Of a stretch of 64,000 nucleotides of DNA, positions 8,802 to 18,304 are shown piece after piece. Where the stretch lies: NCBI GenBank assembly GCA_947632515.1, contig CANRPO010000002.1, positions 124,001-188,000 of the forward strand, read 5' to 3'. The position numbers were made by a program, and so were the translations under genes. This DNA is from an uncultured Lachnospiraceae bacterium (lineage in GTDB: Bacteria > Bacillota > Clostridia > Lachnospirales > Lachnospiraceae). Each line of letters begins with the position of its first letter. Position 1 is the first letter of the stretch. The notes under the pieces were generated by a model, which saw nothing but the letters and a program-made list of their open reading frames with translations, did no database searches and was not told the DNA's origin.

Positions 8802-9184
8802 TGATACTCACGGTATCAGGGAGAACTGACTCCTATATACAGTTTATCACCGTACTGCTCCTGTTCCTGTTCGTGCTGTTTATCACCTACCGGGTCACTA
8901 AGTGGACCGCAGGGTACCAGAAAAATCAGCATGCCAACGACAATATGGAGATTCTGGAGACGATCAGACTGTCGGGCAATAAGTATGTCCAGATCATCCG
9001 TATTGGGAGGAAATATTTGGCGGTTGCAGTCTGCAAAGACACTGTTACAATGTTGACAGAGATACCCGAACAGGATCTGGCGTTTCCGAATAGCGACGGG
9101 TCCGGGAGGGGCAGTTTCAGGGATATTCTGGAGAGAATACAGAGCAAGAAATTTCTGGAAAAAGAAGATGGGCAAGACGAATGA
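8801..9184 (+). CDS. fliO: Flagellar biosynthesis protein FliO
   Basis: Small TM protein between cheY and fliP; FliO-like segment. Confidence 0.85.
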   Translation: MILTVSGRTDSYIQFITVLLLFLFVLFITYRVTKWTAGYQKNQHANDNMEILETIRLSGNKYVQIIRIGRKYLAVAVCKDTVTMLTEIPEQDLAFPNSDGSGRGSFRDILERIQSKKFLEKEDGQDE

Positions 9185-10065
9185 AGAAATATTTTTCCGG
9201 ATATCATTTGGCGAAAATGATATGCCTGCTGTTAGTGGCAGGCATATTGTGTCTTAGCCGGAAGACTATCGCGCTCGCGTCGTCCATGGACACGCCCTAC
9301 AGGGATTCCAACCTGACGGGGACTACGGACGAGAGGACGAACGAGCGTGAACCGGGTGCGTCGCAGGATGCCGACGAACTCGCGGAACCGAATATAGCCA
9401 ACACCGTGACGATCACTTTCGGTGATGATAACGGCAGCGTGAACGGCGCTCTGCGCATTCTGGTCATTCTCACGCTGATCGCCATCGCGCCGACGCTGAT
9501 TATCATGATGACCTCGTTTACCAGGATCATCATTGTCCTGCATTTTACGAGGCAGGCACTCAACACTCAGACGGCGCCGCCTAACATGGTCTTGATAGGC
9601 ATTGCGCTCTTTTTGACGTTCTTCATTATGCAGCCGACGCTCACGGAGGTCTACACGGAGGCGGTCGTGCCCTATGAGGCGGGGGAGCTTGAGACGCAGG
9701 AGGCGCTCGAGAAGGCGGCGGCGCCGATCAGGCAGTTTATGTACAAGCAGACGCTCAAGAAGGATGTGAGCCTGTTTATGGAGATCAACCGTCTGGACTG
9801 GAGCGGAGAACTGGATGATATACCGATGAGCGTGCTCGTGCCGAGCTTTATCATCAGCGAGCTGCGGGAGGCGTTCGTCATCGGTTTTATCATATATATA
9901 CCGTTTATTGTGATCGATATGGTGGTCGCGTCGACCCTGATGAGTATGGGTATGATGATGCTGCCGCCGACGACGATCTCCATGCCGTTTAAGATCCTGC
10001 TGTTCGTGCTGGCGGACGGCTGGTATCTGATCATCAAGGGTCTGGTGGAGAGCTTTAACATGTAG
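9181..10065 (+). CDS. fliP: Flagellar export protein FliP
   Basis: FliP signature (TSFTRIIIVLHFTRQALNTQTAPPNMVLIGIALFLTFF). Confidence 0.97.
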   Translation: MKKYFSGYHLAKMICLLLVAGILCLSRKTIALASSMDTPYRDSNLTGTTDERTNEREPGASQDADELAEPNIANTVTITFGDDNGSVNGALRILVILTLIAIAPTLIIMMTSFTRIIIVLHFTRQALNTQTAPPNMVLIGIALFLTFFIMQPTLTEVYTEAVVPYEAGELETQEALEKAAAPIRQFMYKQTLKKDVSLFMEINRLDWSGELDDIPMSVLVPSFIISELREAFVIGFIIYIPFIVIDMVVASTLMSMGMMMLPPTTISMPFKILLFVLADGWYLIIKGLVESFNM

Positions 10066-10078
10066 CAGGGAGGAAAGC

Positions 10079-10348
10079 ATGACTATTGATGACGTCACTG
10101 CCGTAGCGCAGACAGCTATTTTTACGATTATCAAATGTTCGGCCCCGCTGCTCTTGGTATCCTTGTGCGTGGGACTGATCGTCAGCATTTTCCAGACGGT
10201 CACCTCCATCCAGGAGCAGACGCTCACCTTTGTGCCGAAGATATTGGCGATCTTTCTGGGGCTGATCCTCATGGGGCATTGGATCATGAATACAATGGTG
10301 GAGTACATGACGTCCCTGTGGACTGATTTCAGCGTTTATCTCAGATAG
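10079..10348 (+). CDS. fliQ: Flagellar export protein FliQ
   Basis: 89-aa two-TM protein, SIFQTVTSIQEQTLTFVPKILA motif. Confidence 0.97.
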   Translation: MTIDDVTAVAQTAIFTIIKCSAPLLLVSLCVGLIVSIFQTVTSIQEQTLTFVPKILAIFLGLILMGHWIMNTMVEYMTSLWTDFSVYLR

Positions 10349-10362
10349 AAACGGGAAACGGC

Positions 10363-11142
10363 ATGATCGATATTACATTTACTTATGCGGATTTGGAATT
10401 TTATCTGCTCGTTTTGGTGCGGATCACCTGTTTTGTCTATGTCGCCCCGTTTTTTTCGATGGACGGCGTGCCGCGGCGGGTGAAGGTGGGATTCAGTATT
10501 TTTCTGGCCTATCTGGTCTATACGGCGCTGGACCAAAACGAGATCGTGTACAACTCGCTGCTTGGGTATGCGGTCATCGTGATGAAGGAGGCGCTGACGG
10601 GTTTCCTGATCGGATGGGGCGCGCAGATCTGCACCACGGTCGCCTCCTTTGCGGGCAGCATTGCGGATATGGAGATCGGCGTCTCGATGGTGTCGCTGGT
10701 GGATCCGGCGACGAGGCAGCAGGCGACCTTTACGGGCGTATACTACCAGTATATTTTCACGCTGTTTTTGATTTTTTCAGGTATGTATCAGTATCTTCTG
10801 CAGGCGCTGGTGGACAGCTTTTCCATAATCCCGGTCAACGGAGCGGTGTTTCGGAAGGACGCCCTGCTCGAATCCATGATCACGTTCATGGGGGACTACA
10901 TCACGATGGGGTTTCGCATTATCCTGCCGATCTTCTGTACGATGCTGCTGCTGAACGCTATCTTGGGAGTGCTGGCGAAGGTGTCGCCGCAGATGAACAT
11001 GTTCGCGGTGGGGATGCAGCTCAAGGTGCTTGTGGGTCTTGGGATCCTGTTTTTGACCGCCGGAATGCTGCCCCAGGCGGCGGACTATGTGTTCGTCGAG
11101 ATGAAGAGGATGATCGTATCCTTTGTGGAGGGGATGTCGTGA
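10363..11142 (+). CDS. fliR: Flagellar export protein FliR
   Basis: 259-aa membrane protein, FliR-like; between fliQ and flhB. Confidence 0.96.
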   Translation: MIDITFTYADLEFYLLVLVRITCFVYVAPFFSMDGVPRRVKVGFSIFLAYLVYTALDQNEIVYNSLLGYAVIVMKEALTGFLIGWGAQICTTVASFAGSIADMEIGVSMVSLVDPATRQQATFTGVYYQYIFTLFLIFSGMYQYLLQALVDSFSIIPVNGAVFRKDALLESMITFMGDYITMGFRIILPIFCTMLLLNAILGVLAKVSPQMNMFAVGMQLKVLVGLGILFLTAGMLPQAADYVFVEMKRMIVSFVEGMS

Positions 11143-12251
11143 TCTTAGAGTATAATCTCCAGTTCTTCGCCAAGGACGGGCCGGGCGGGGAGAAGACGGA
11201 GGAACCCACCTCCAAGAAACTGGAGGATGCCCGTAAGGAAGGACAGGTTGCCAAGAGCAAGGAAGTCACCAACGCGTTTGAGCTTCTGACTTTTTTTGGG
11301 TTGGTCTATTTCTGGGCACGGTACATGGGGACGTTCTTTATCGGCGGCATGTATGATATTTACAGCCAGATACCGGAGTATGCCAAGATGTACGACGGAC
11401 ATATCCAGGAGCAGACGTTTAACGCGCTCTTTGTGCAGTCCATGCTCCGCATTCTGCTGATACTGGCGCCGTTTCTGGCCATCGGTTTTCTCGTGGCGTT
11501 CGTGGGGGATCTGATCCAGGTGAAGTGGAAACCTACGGCGAAACCGCTCCAGCCGAAGTTCAACAAGCTGAATCCGGTCAGCGGTTTCAAGCGGTTCTTC
11601 TCCGTGAATTCCCTGATGGAGCTTTTGAAATCTCTTCTGAAGATCGGTCTGGTGAGTTATGTGGTCTACTCGTATCTGAAGAAGAATATGCCGCCGCTCT
11701 ACCAGTTTTACGGGCTGTCCCTGAATCAGGGCATCATGGCGGTGGGCGCGCTGGTGGTGAATCTGGGGATCAGGATCTCGCTTTTCTATATGATCATCGC
11801 CTTGCTTGACTTCGTTTACCAGAAGGTGAAGTTCAAGAACGACATGAAGATGACGAAGCAGGAAGTGAAGGACGAGTACAAGAATCAGGAAGGCGATCCG
11901 CAGATCAAGAGCAAACAGCGTCAGAAGATGCAGGAAGCCTCCAGAAGGCGTATGATGCAGCAGCTCCCGCAGGCGGACGTGGTCATCACGAATCCGACGC
12001 ACTATGCGGTGGCGATCAAGTACGATCAGGCATTGTATGACGCTCCCTACGTTGTGGCGAAGGGGGCCGACTATCTGGCGCAGAAGATCAGGGAGACGGC
12101 CAGAGAGAATCACATTGAGATCGTGGAGAACAAGCCGCTTGCGCGCATGCTCTACGCCAACGTGGACGTGGGCGGTCTGGTGCCGCCGGAGCTGTATCAG
12201 GCGGTCGCGGAAGTGCTCGCTTTCGTATACCATCTGCAGGGCAAGGTGTAA
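11139..12251 (+). CDS. flhB: Flagellar export protein FlhB
   Basis: Start GTG 11139 overlaps fliR stop (GTGA); EKTEEPTSKKLEDARKEGQVAKSKEV and autocleavage motif NPTH; upstream part of the ORF track entry (10614-11138) is an out-of-phase extension. Confidence 0.96.
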   Translation: MILEYNLQFFAKDGPGGEKTEEPTSKKLEDARKEGQVAKSKEVTNAFELLTFFGLVYFWARYMGTFFIGGMYDIYSQIPEYAKMYDGHIQEQTFNALFVQSMLRILLILAPFLAIGFLVAFVGDLIQVKWKPTAKPLQPKFNKLNPVSGFKRFFSVNSLMELLKSLLKIGLVSYVVYSYLKKNMPPLYQFYGLSLNQGIMAVGALVVNLGIRISLFYMIIALLDFVYQKVKFKNDMKMTKQEVKDEYKNQEGDPQIKSKQRQKMQEASRRRMMQQLPQADVVITNPTHYAVAIKYDQALYDAPYVVAKGADYLAQKIRETARENHIEIVENKPLARMLYANVDVGGLVPPELYQAVAEVLAFVYHLQGKV

Positions 12252-12289
12252 GCGGGACAAAATAGAAAGCGTGAAAGGAGGAAAATCAC

Positions 12290-14332
12290 ATGGGTAGTCT
12301 GAAAAAGGCCGATATAGGCGTTACCGCTTATGTGCTGGCGGCGTTTGTCATGCTGATCGTGCCCATCTCTTCAGGGCTGCTGGACGTTCTACTGGCGTGC
12401 AACATCGCCGTGGCGTTCACGGTCATGTTCGGCTGCATGTTTGCAGAAGAAGTGCTGAAGATGTCTTATTTCCCGACGATCCTCCTCTTTACGACGATCT
12501 TCAGGATCGCGCTGAACGTATCGTCCACCAGACTGATCCTGACCACGGGCGATCCGGGCAACGTGGTCCGCACCTTCGGTCAGTATGTGGGCGGCGGCGA
12601 TATTGTAATAGGTGTTATCGTATTTATCATCCTGATTCTGGTGCAGTTTATGATCATCAACAAGGGTTCCGAGCGTGTGGCTGAGGTCACGGCCAGATTT
12701 ACGCTGGACGCCATGCCGGGTAAGCAGATGGCCATCGACGCCGATCTGAACACGGGAGCGATTAACGACGCGGAGGCCAAGAGACGGCGCGATAAGATTC
12801 AGGAGGAGGCCAGTTTCTTCGGTTCCATGGACGGTGCCGTGAAGTATGTCAAGGGAGACGCCACGGCGGGGCTGATCATCACTTTCGTCAACATCATCGG
12901 CGGTATCGCCATGGGAATGTGGCGGCAGGGCATGGAATTAAACGACGCGCTCACCCAGTACACCATCCTGACCATCGGCGACGGTCTGGTGAGCCAGATC
13001 CCGTCGCTTCTGATCTCGCTCTCCACAGGTATTCTCGTCACGAAGGGTTCCAAGGATGCGGATTTCGGCACAGTGCTGGTGGGGCAGCTCTTCGGCGTTC
13101 CCAAGGTGTTGTATCTGGTGGGCGCGGTCATCGCGGCGCTGGGGATCGTCACCCCGCTCAACACGGTGGTGTTCGTGGGACTCGGCCTGATCTTTATCGT
13201 GGCCGGCAGGATCATGGCAGGCACCATCGAGACGGCGGAGATCGAGCACGAGGCGGACGAGGAGGAGGCCGCCGCGGAAGAGATCAGACAGCCGGAAAAT
13301 GTCACGTCGCTTTTGCAGGTCGATCCCATCGAGCTGGAGTTCGGCTACGGTATCATCCCTCTCGCCGACGTCAATCAGGGAGGAGATCTGCTTGACCGCG
13401 TCGTTATGATCAGGCGGCAGATCGCTCTGGAGCTTGGCACTGTGGTGCCGATCATCCGTCTGCGGGATAACATACAGTTGAACCCGAATCAATATATTAT
13501 TAAAATAAAAGGTGTGCAGGTCAGCGAGGGCGAGATCCTTTTCGATCACTATATGGCCATGAATCCCGGCTATGTGGAGGAGGAGATCACGGGTATTCCG
13601 ACCTTCGAGCCTTCCTTCCATCTGCCCGCTATCTGGATCACGGAGGGGCAGCGGGAGCGCGCGGAGAGCATGGGGTACACCGTAGTCGATCCCCCGTCCA
13701 TCATTGCGACCCATCTGACCGAGATCATCAGGCAGTATATTGCGGAGCTTTTGACGAGACAGGACGTACAGAATCTGGTCAACAACTTAAGGGAATCCAA
13801 CCCTTCTCTGGTGGAGGAGCTTGTTCCGAAACTGCTTGGGCTGGGTGAGATACAGAAGGTATTGCAGAATCTGCTGAAAGAGGGCGTCTCCATCAGAGAC
13901 CTGCTCACGATATTTGAGACTTTGGCGGACTACGCGACGACGACGAGAGATACCGACATTCTGACGGAGTACGCAAGGCAGAGCCTCAAGCGTGCGATCT
14001 CAGGCAAATTCTTCCCGTCCAACGAGACGACCAGCGTGGTCACGCTGGATCCGAAACTGGAGCAGGAGATCATGGCCAGCGTCAAGCAGACAGAGCAGGG
14101 CGCTTACCTCACGCTGGATCCCGCGAAGACCAAGGCGATCATGGAGTCGGTGGGCGCGGAGACGAAGAAACTGGAGGATCTCGGCAAGATGCCGATCGTG
14201 ATCACTTCACCGATTGTGAGAATATACTTTAAGAAATTGACGGAAGATTACTATAAGGATCTGGTGGTCGTATCTTACAATGAAGTGGAATCCAACATTG
14301 AATTACAGTCTGTTGGGATGGTGACAGCATAA
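12290..14332 (+). CDS. flhA: Flagellar export protein FlhA
   Basis: 680 aa, FlhA signature (RFTLDAMPGKQMAIDADLNTGAI). Confidence 0.98.
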   Translation: MGSLKKADIGVTAYVLAAFVMLIVPISSGLLDVLLACNIAVAFTVMFGCMFAEEVLKMSYFPTILLFTTIFRIALNVSSTRLILTTGDPGNVVRTFGQYVGGGDIVIGVIVFIILILVQFMIINKGSERVAEVTARFTLDAMPGKQMAIDADLNTGAINDAEAKRRRDKIQEEASFFGSMDGAVKYVKGDATAGLIITFVNIIGGIAMGMWRQGMELNDALTQYTILTIGDGLVSQIPSLLISLSTGILVTKGSKDADFGTVLVGQLFGVPKVLYLVGAVIAALGIVTPLNTVVFVGLGLIFIVAGRIMAGTIETAEIEHEADEEEAAAEEIRQPENVTSLLQVDPIELEFGYGIIPLADVNQGGDLLDRVVMIRRQIALELGTVVPIIRLRDNIQLNPNQYIIKIKGVQVSEGEILFDHYMAMNPGYVEEEITGIPTFEPSFHLPAIWITEGQRERAESMGYTVVDPPSIIATHLTEIIRQYIAELLTRQDVQNLVNNLRESNPSLVEELVPKLLGLGEIQKVLQNLLKEGVSIRDLLTIFETLADYATTTRDTDILTEYARQSLKRAISGKFFPSNETTSVVTLDPKLEQEIMASVKQTEQGAYLTLDPAKTKAIMESVGAETKKLEDLGKMPIVITSPIVRIYFKKLTEDYYKDLVVVSYNEVESNIELQSVGMVTA

Positions 14333-15546
14333 TGATAATCAAGAAATTTACCGCAAAAACCGAGAAAGAGGCAGTGGAGAATGCCAGAAAGGAACTGGGC
14401 GAGGGCGTCGTAGTCATGAACGTCAAGGACGTCAAGGCGAAGGGTTTTTTCGCTTTTCTGAAACCTCATATGACCGAGGTTACGGTGGCGCTTGAGGAGG
14501 AGAGCGAGCGGTACACGGCGGCGGTCTCCGCCATCAACAGCGTGATCGCCTCCAGCGAGAAGAAGGAGGAGGCAGTCTCGTCCGCATCGGGTGCGCCGGA
14601 CGCCCCAAAACAGGAACCGCCCAAGAAAGAGAGCAGCGCCATAGAGGAGAAGTTGGACAGTCTGCAGTATCTGCTCGAGCAGCAGCTCCAGAAACCTGAG
14701 GAGCCGAAGGAACCCAAAGAGGAGGGCGGCGAGAAGAAGGAGGAGACGGAGATCGACCGTTTTATGAAGCTTCTCCACAACACGATGCTGGACAATGAGG
14801 TGGACGAAAAATACGCGGAGGAGATCATCGGCGAGATCGCACAGGTCAACAAGCCGAATATGCCTTTCGACTACGCGCTGGCCAACATCTACCAGAAGAT
14901 GATCCTCAAATTTGGCATGCCAAGCTGCATCACGCCGGCCTCCAAGGGGATCAAGATGGTATTTTTCCTGGGACCCACAGGCGTGGGCAAGACCACGACG
15001 ATCGCTAAGATCGCCTCGATCTTCCGCGTAGACCAGAAGAAGAAAGTGGCTCTTCTCACCGCGGACACCTACCGTATCGCGGCGGCGGAGCAGCTCAGGA
15101 CCTACGCGAACATTCTCGAGGTGCCCTTCCGCATCATCTACACGGTGGAAGAGATCGAGAAAGCGATGGAGGATTTCAGGGATTACGACTATATTCTGGT
15201 TGACACCGCAGGGCACTCCCACCAGAACAGCGCGCAGAAGGAGAGCATGAACAAGTTCATTCACTCCGTGGACGACAAGGCGGAGAAGGAAGTGTACCTT
15301 GTCCTCAGCGCCACGACGAAGTACCGCGATCTGATCAGCATAGCGGACGCTTACAAGGAGATGACCGACTTCAAGCTGATCTTTACCAAATTGGATGAGA
15401 CGACGACGCTGGGCAATCTGCTCAATCTGAGACTATATACGAACGCCGAGCTGTCCTACGTGACTTACGGACAGAACGTGCCGGACGACATCGAGGAGTT
15501 TAATCCGCAGCGCACGGTGAAAAAGCTGCTTGGAGGAAAAAACTAA
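14332..15546 (+). CDS. flhF: Flagellar SRP-like GTPase FlhF
   Basis: GPTGVGKTTTIAKIAS G1 motif, SRP GTPase domain; overlaps flhA stop. Confidence 0.96.
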   Translation: MIIKKFTAKTEKEAVENARKELGEGVVVMNVKDVKAKGFFAFLKPHMTEVTVALEEESERYTAAVSAINSVIASSEKKEEAVSSASGAPDAPKQEPPKKESSAIEEKLDSLQYLLEQQLQKPEEPKEPKEEGGEKKEETEIDRFMKLLHNTMLDNEVDEKYAEEIIGEIAQVNKPNMPFDYALANIYQKMILKFGMPSCITPASKGIKMVFFLGPTGVGKTTTIAKIASIFRVDQKKKVALLTADTYRIAAAEQLRTYANILEVPFRIIYTVEEIEKAMEDFRDYDYILVDTAGHSHQNSAQKESMNKFIHSVDDKAEKEVYLVLSATTKYRDLISIADAYKEMTDFKLIFTKLDETTTLGNLLNLRLYTNAELSYVTYGQNVPDDIEEFNPQRTVKKLLGGKN

Positions 15547-15558
15547 GGAGGAGGCCTA

Positions 15559-16434
15559 ATGGATCAGGCTGAACAATTAAGAAATATCATTAAGGCAGGC
15601 AGTCAGCCGCAGCGTCCTCTGGCGAGGGTGATCACCGTGACCAGCGGCAAGGGCGGCGTCGGCAAGTCCAACACGGCCATCAACCTTGCGATACAGTTCC
15701 GTAAGATGGGACAGCGTGTGATCATACTTGACGCGGACTTCGGATTGGCGAATATCGAAGTCATGTTCGGCGCAGTACCCAAACATAACTTGTGTGACTT
15801 AATATATCAGGGCAAAAATATCAAGGAGATCATCACCTGGGGGCCCATGGAGGTGGGCTTTATCTCCGGCGGTTCCGGAATAGCCGGCATGTCCAATCTG
15901 AGCAAGGATTACCTGAATTATATTATCCGGAATCTTGTGGAACTGGATGAGATGGCCGACACGATCATCGTGGATACAGGCGCGGGCATCTCCGACGCCG
16001 TGCTGGAATTTCTGGTGGCCAGCGGAGAGATCCTGCTCGTGACGACGCCGGAGCCCACGTCCATCACGGACTCTTACTCGCTCTTGAAGGCGCTGAGCAG
16101 ACATCCGCGGTATTCGCCGGAGGCATCGCAGATCAAGGTGCTGGCCAATAAGGTGTTCGGCGAGGCGGAGGCGGAGGCGCTCTATGAGAAGCTGGAGGCG
16201 GTGGTGGGACGCTACCTGAAACTGCCGATCACCTATCTCGGCATGATACCGCAGGACACACAGCTCGCGAAGGCGGTCATGCAGCAGATGCCGGTGTCTT
16301 TGGACAATCCGCGGGCAAGATCCGCCGTCGCTTACGAGGCGGTGGCTGCCAAGCTGATGAACAAGGAGAGCAGCGCGGGCGTGACCAGGCGCGGTATGGC
16401 GGCGTTTTTCTCGCATATCATATCGAGGCGATAG
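15559..16434 (+). CDS. flhG: MinD-like ATPase FlhG/FleN
   Basis: VTSGKGGVGKSNTAINLAIQ deviant Walker A; adjacent to flhF. Confidence 0.95.
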   Translation: MDQAEQLRNIIKAGSQPQRPLARVITVTSGKGGVGKSNTAINLAIQFRKMGQRVIILDADFGLANIEVMFGAVPKHNLCDLIYQGKNIKEIITWGPMEVGFISGGSGIAGMSNLSKDYLNYIIRNLVELDEMADTIIVDTGAGISDAVLEFLVASGEILLVTTPEPTSITDSYSLLKALSRHPRYSPEASQIKVLANKVFGEAEAEALYEKLEAVVGRYLKLPITYLGMIPQDTQLAKAVMQQMPVSLDNPRARSAVAYEAVAAKLMNKESSAGVTRRGMAAFFSHIISRR

Positions 16435-16476
16435 CGCGTCTGCCTGCAAAGAGGGAGAAACGGGAGGAGACAGTAT

Positions 16477-17211
16477 ATGGCAAATCTTTTGTCAAAATAT
16501 GTTGTGCCGGGCTGCAGGGTAGATCTGCAGGCGATTGAGCGCGCAAAGGACGGCGACGAAGGAAAAAAGAGCTATCAGAGCCAGGTGATCGACGTCCTCT
16601 CAGAGGACAGGGTGGAGATCGCCATGCCGATGGAGAAGTCCAAGCTTATCCTGCTGCCCGTGGACGGAGAGTTCGATCTGTACTTCTATTCCGACACCGG
16701 GCTGTACCAGTGCTATGCGCGGATCGTGGACAGATACAAAAATAACAGCCTGTATGTATTGGTGTTCGATCTGGTGAGCAATCTGCGCAAGCATCAGCGG
16801 AGAGAGTATTACCGTTTCAGCTGCGCGCTGGAGATGAGCTCCAGGGAGCTGCAGGAGGAGGAAGAGGCCGCTCTCGCGGGCGACGGCGACAGTGTTCTGA
16901 TGCCGCAGCTGCCGCTCAAGAGCAGCGTCATCGTGGACATCAGCGGAGGAGGGCTCAGGTTTGTGGCGAACTATGCCTACGAGCCGCAGAGTCTGATCCT
17001 GTGCCGATACAGCCTGACGGTGGCCGGCGAGAACAAGGAGTACAATCTTGTGGGGAAGGTATTGAATGTGCGGGAGCTGGAGAGCCGCAAGGGAGTTTTT
17101 GAACATAGGGTCCAGTATGTCAATGTGAACGAGGCGGAGCGGGAGGAGATCATCAAGTACATATTTGATGAGGAACGCAGGACATTGAAAAACCAGAAGG
17201 GTGAATATTAA
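16477..17211 (+). CDS. PilZ-domain flagellar brake protein (YcgR/YpfA type)
   Basis: YcgR-like N-terminus and PilZ motif (RKHQRREYYRFSC ... VDISGGGLRF). Confidence 0.88.
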   Translation: MANLLSKYVVPGCRVDLQAIERAKDGDEGKKSYQSQVIDVLSEDRVEIAMPMEKSKLILLPVDGEFDLYFYSDTGLYQCYARIVDRYKNNSLYVLVFDLVSNLRKHQRREYYRFSCALEMSSRELQEEEEAALAGDGDSVLMPQLPLKSSVIVDISGGGLRFVANYAYEPQSLILCRYSLTVAGENKEYNLVGKVLNVRELESRKGVFEHRVQYVNVNEAEREEIIKYIFDEERRTLKNQKGEY

Positions 17212-17232
17212 CAGGGACAGGAGAATGGAACC

Positions 17233-18303
17233 GTGAAAAAAATATTAGTTGTTGACGACTCTGCACTTATGAGAAGAGTACTATGTGATATAATTGAGAG
17301 CGATGGAAGATTCCAGGTGGCGGATCGCGCAATTAACGGCTTGGAGGCATTGGATCTTCTGACGCGCAAGACCTACGACGCGGTGGTTCTGGACGTCAAT
17401 ATGCCGCAGATGAACGGTCTGGAGCTGCTGAAGGAACTGCAGAAACGCAAGATCTCGGCGAGAGTCATGATGGCCAGCACCGACACCAAGGAAGGCGCCA
17501 AGACGACGCTGGACGCGCTGGATCTCGGCGCGCTGGATTTCGTACACAAACCCAACAACGCCATGGACTGTCGGACGGATGCGTTTAAGGATAAGATCCT
17601 GAGCACGCTGTCCGTGGTGGTGGATTCGAAGATCTCCTCTTTCGGCAAGACGTTTACGATGGAGGATCTGAAGACCTCCAAGAAGATGGTCGAGCTGGTC
17701 GGCAGGCATGCCTCCGCGGTGACGGGCAACAAGATCGTGGCGCTTGCGAGCTCCACGGGCGGCCCGAAGGCGCTGCAGTCGGTGGTGCCGAGACTGCCTA
17801 AGAATCTGAAAGCGCCGATGGTCATCGTGCAGCATATGCCGGCGGGATTCACAGCCTCTCTGGCTGAGAGACTGGACTCCTTAAGCGAGGTGCACGTCAA
17901 GGAGGCGGCGGAGGGCGACGTCCTGGAGGCGGGGACGGTGTACATTGCCATGGGCGGCAGACATCTGAATATCCTGTCGTCGGCGGGCAAATATACGATA
18001 CACTATACGGATCAGCCCACGAGGGAAGGAGTCAGACCCTGCGCCAACTACATGTACGAATCCCTGATGGACAGCCGGTTCGATCAGGTCGTATGCGTTG
18101 TCATGACGGGCATGGGCGCGGACGGCACGGAAGGAATCAAACATCTGAAGGACAAGAAAAAGACTCATGTGATTGCGCAGGAGGCAAGTACCTGTGCGGT
18201 GTATGGAATGCCGAAGAGCATTGTGAACGCGGGGCTGCAGGACCAGATCGTACCGCTTGACCAGATCGCACAGGAAATCATAATGAACGTGGGGGTAAAA
18301 TAA
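17233..18303 (+). CDS. cheB: Protein-glutamate methylesterase CheB
   Basis: Receiver domain plus CheB methylesterase (ASSTGGPKALQSVV, MTGMGADGTEG). Confidence 0.96.
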   Translation: MKKILVVDDSALMRRVLCDIIESDGRFQVADRAINGLEALDLLTRKTYDAVVLDVNMPQMNGLELLKELQKRKISARVMMASTDTKEGAKTTLDALDLGALDFVHKPNNAMDCRTDAFKDKILSTLSVVVDSKISSFGKTFTMEDLKTSKKMVELVGRHASAVTGNKIVALASSTGGPKALQSVVPRLPKNLKAPMVIVQHMPAGFTASLAERLDSLSEVHVKEAAEGDVLEAGTVYIAMGGRHLNILSSAGKYTIHYTDQPTREGVRPCANYMYESLMDSRFDQVVCVVMTGMGADGTEGIKHLKDKKKTHVIAQEASTCAVYGMPKSIVNAGLQDQIVPLDQIAQEIIMNVGVK

Positions 18304-18304
18304 T

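Noticed and set aside
10614-11138. N-terminal extension of the FlhB ORF overlapping fliR in another frame
   Set aside because: Overlaps the well-supported fliR; true FlhB starts at GTG 11139 (MILEYNLQFFAKDG...)
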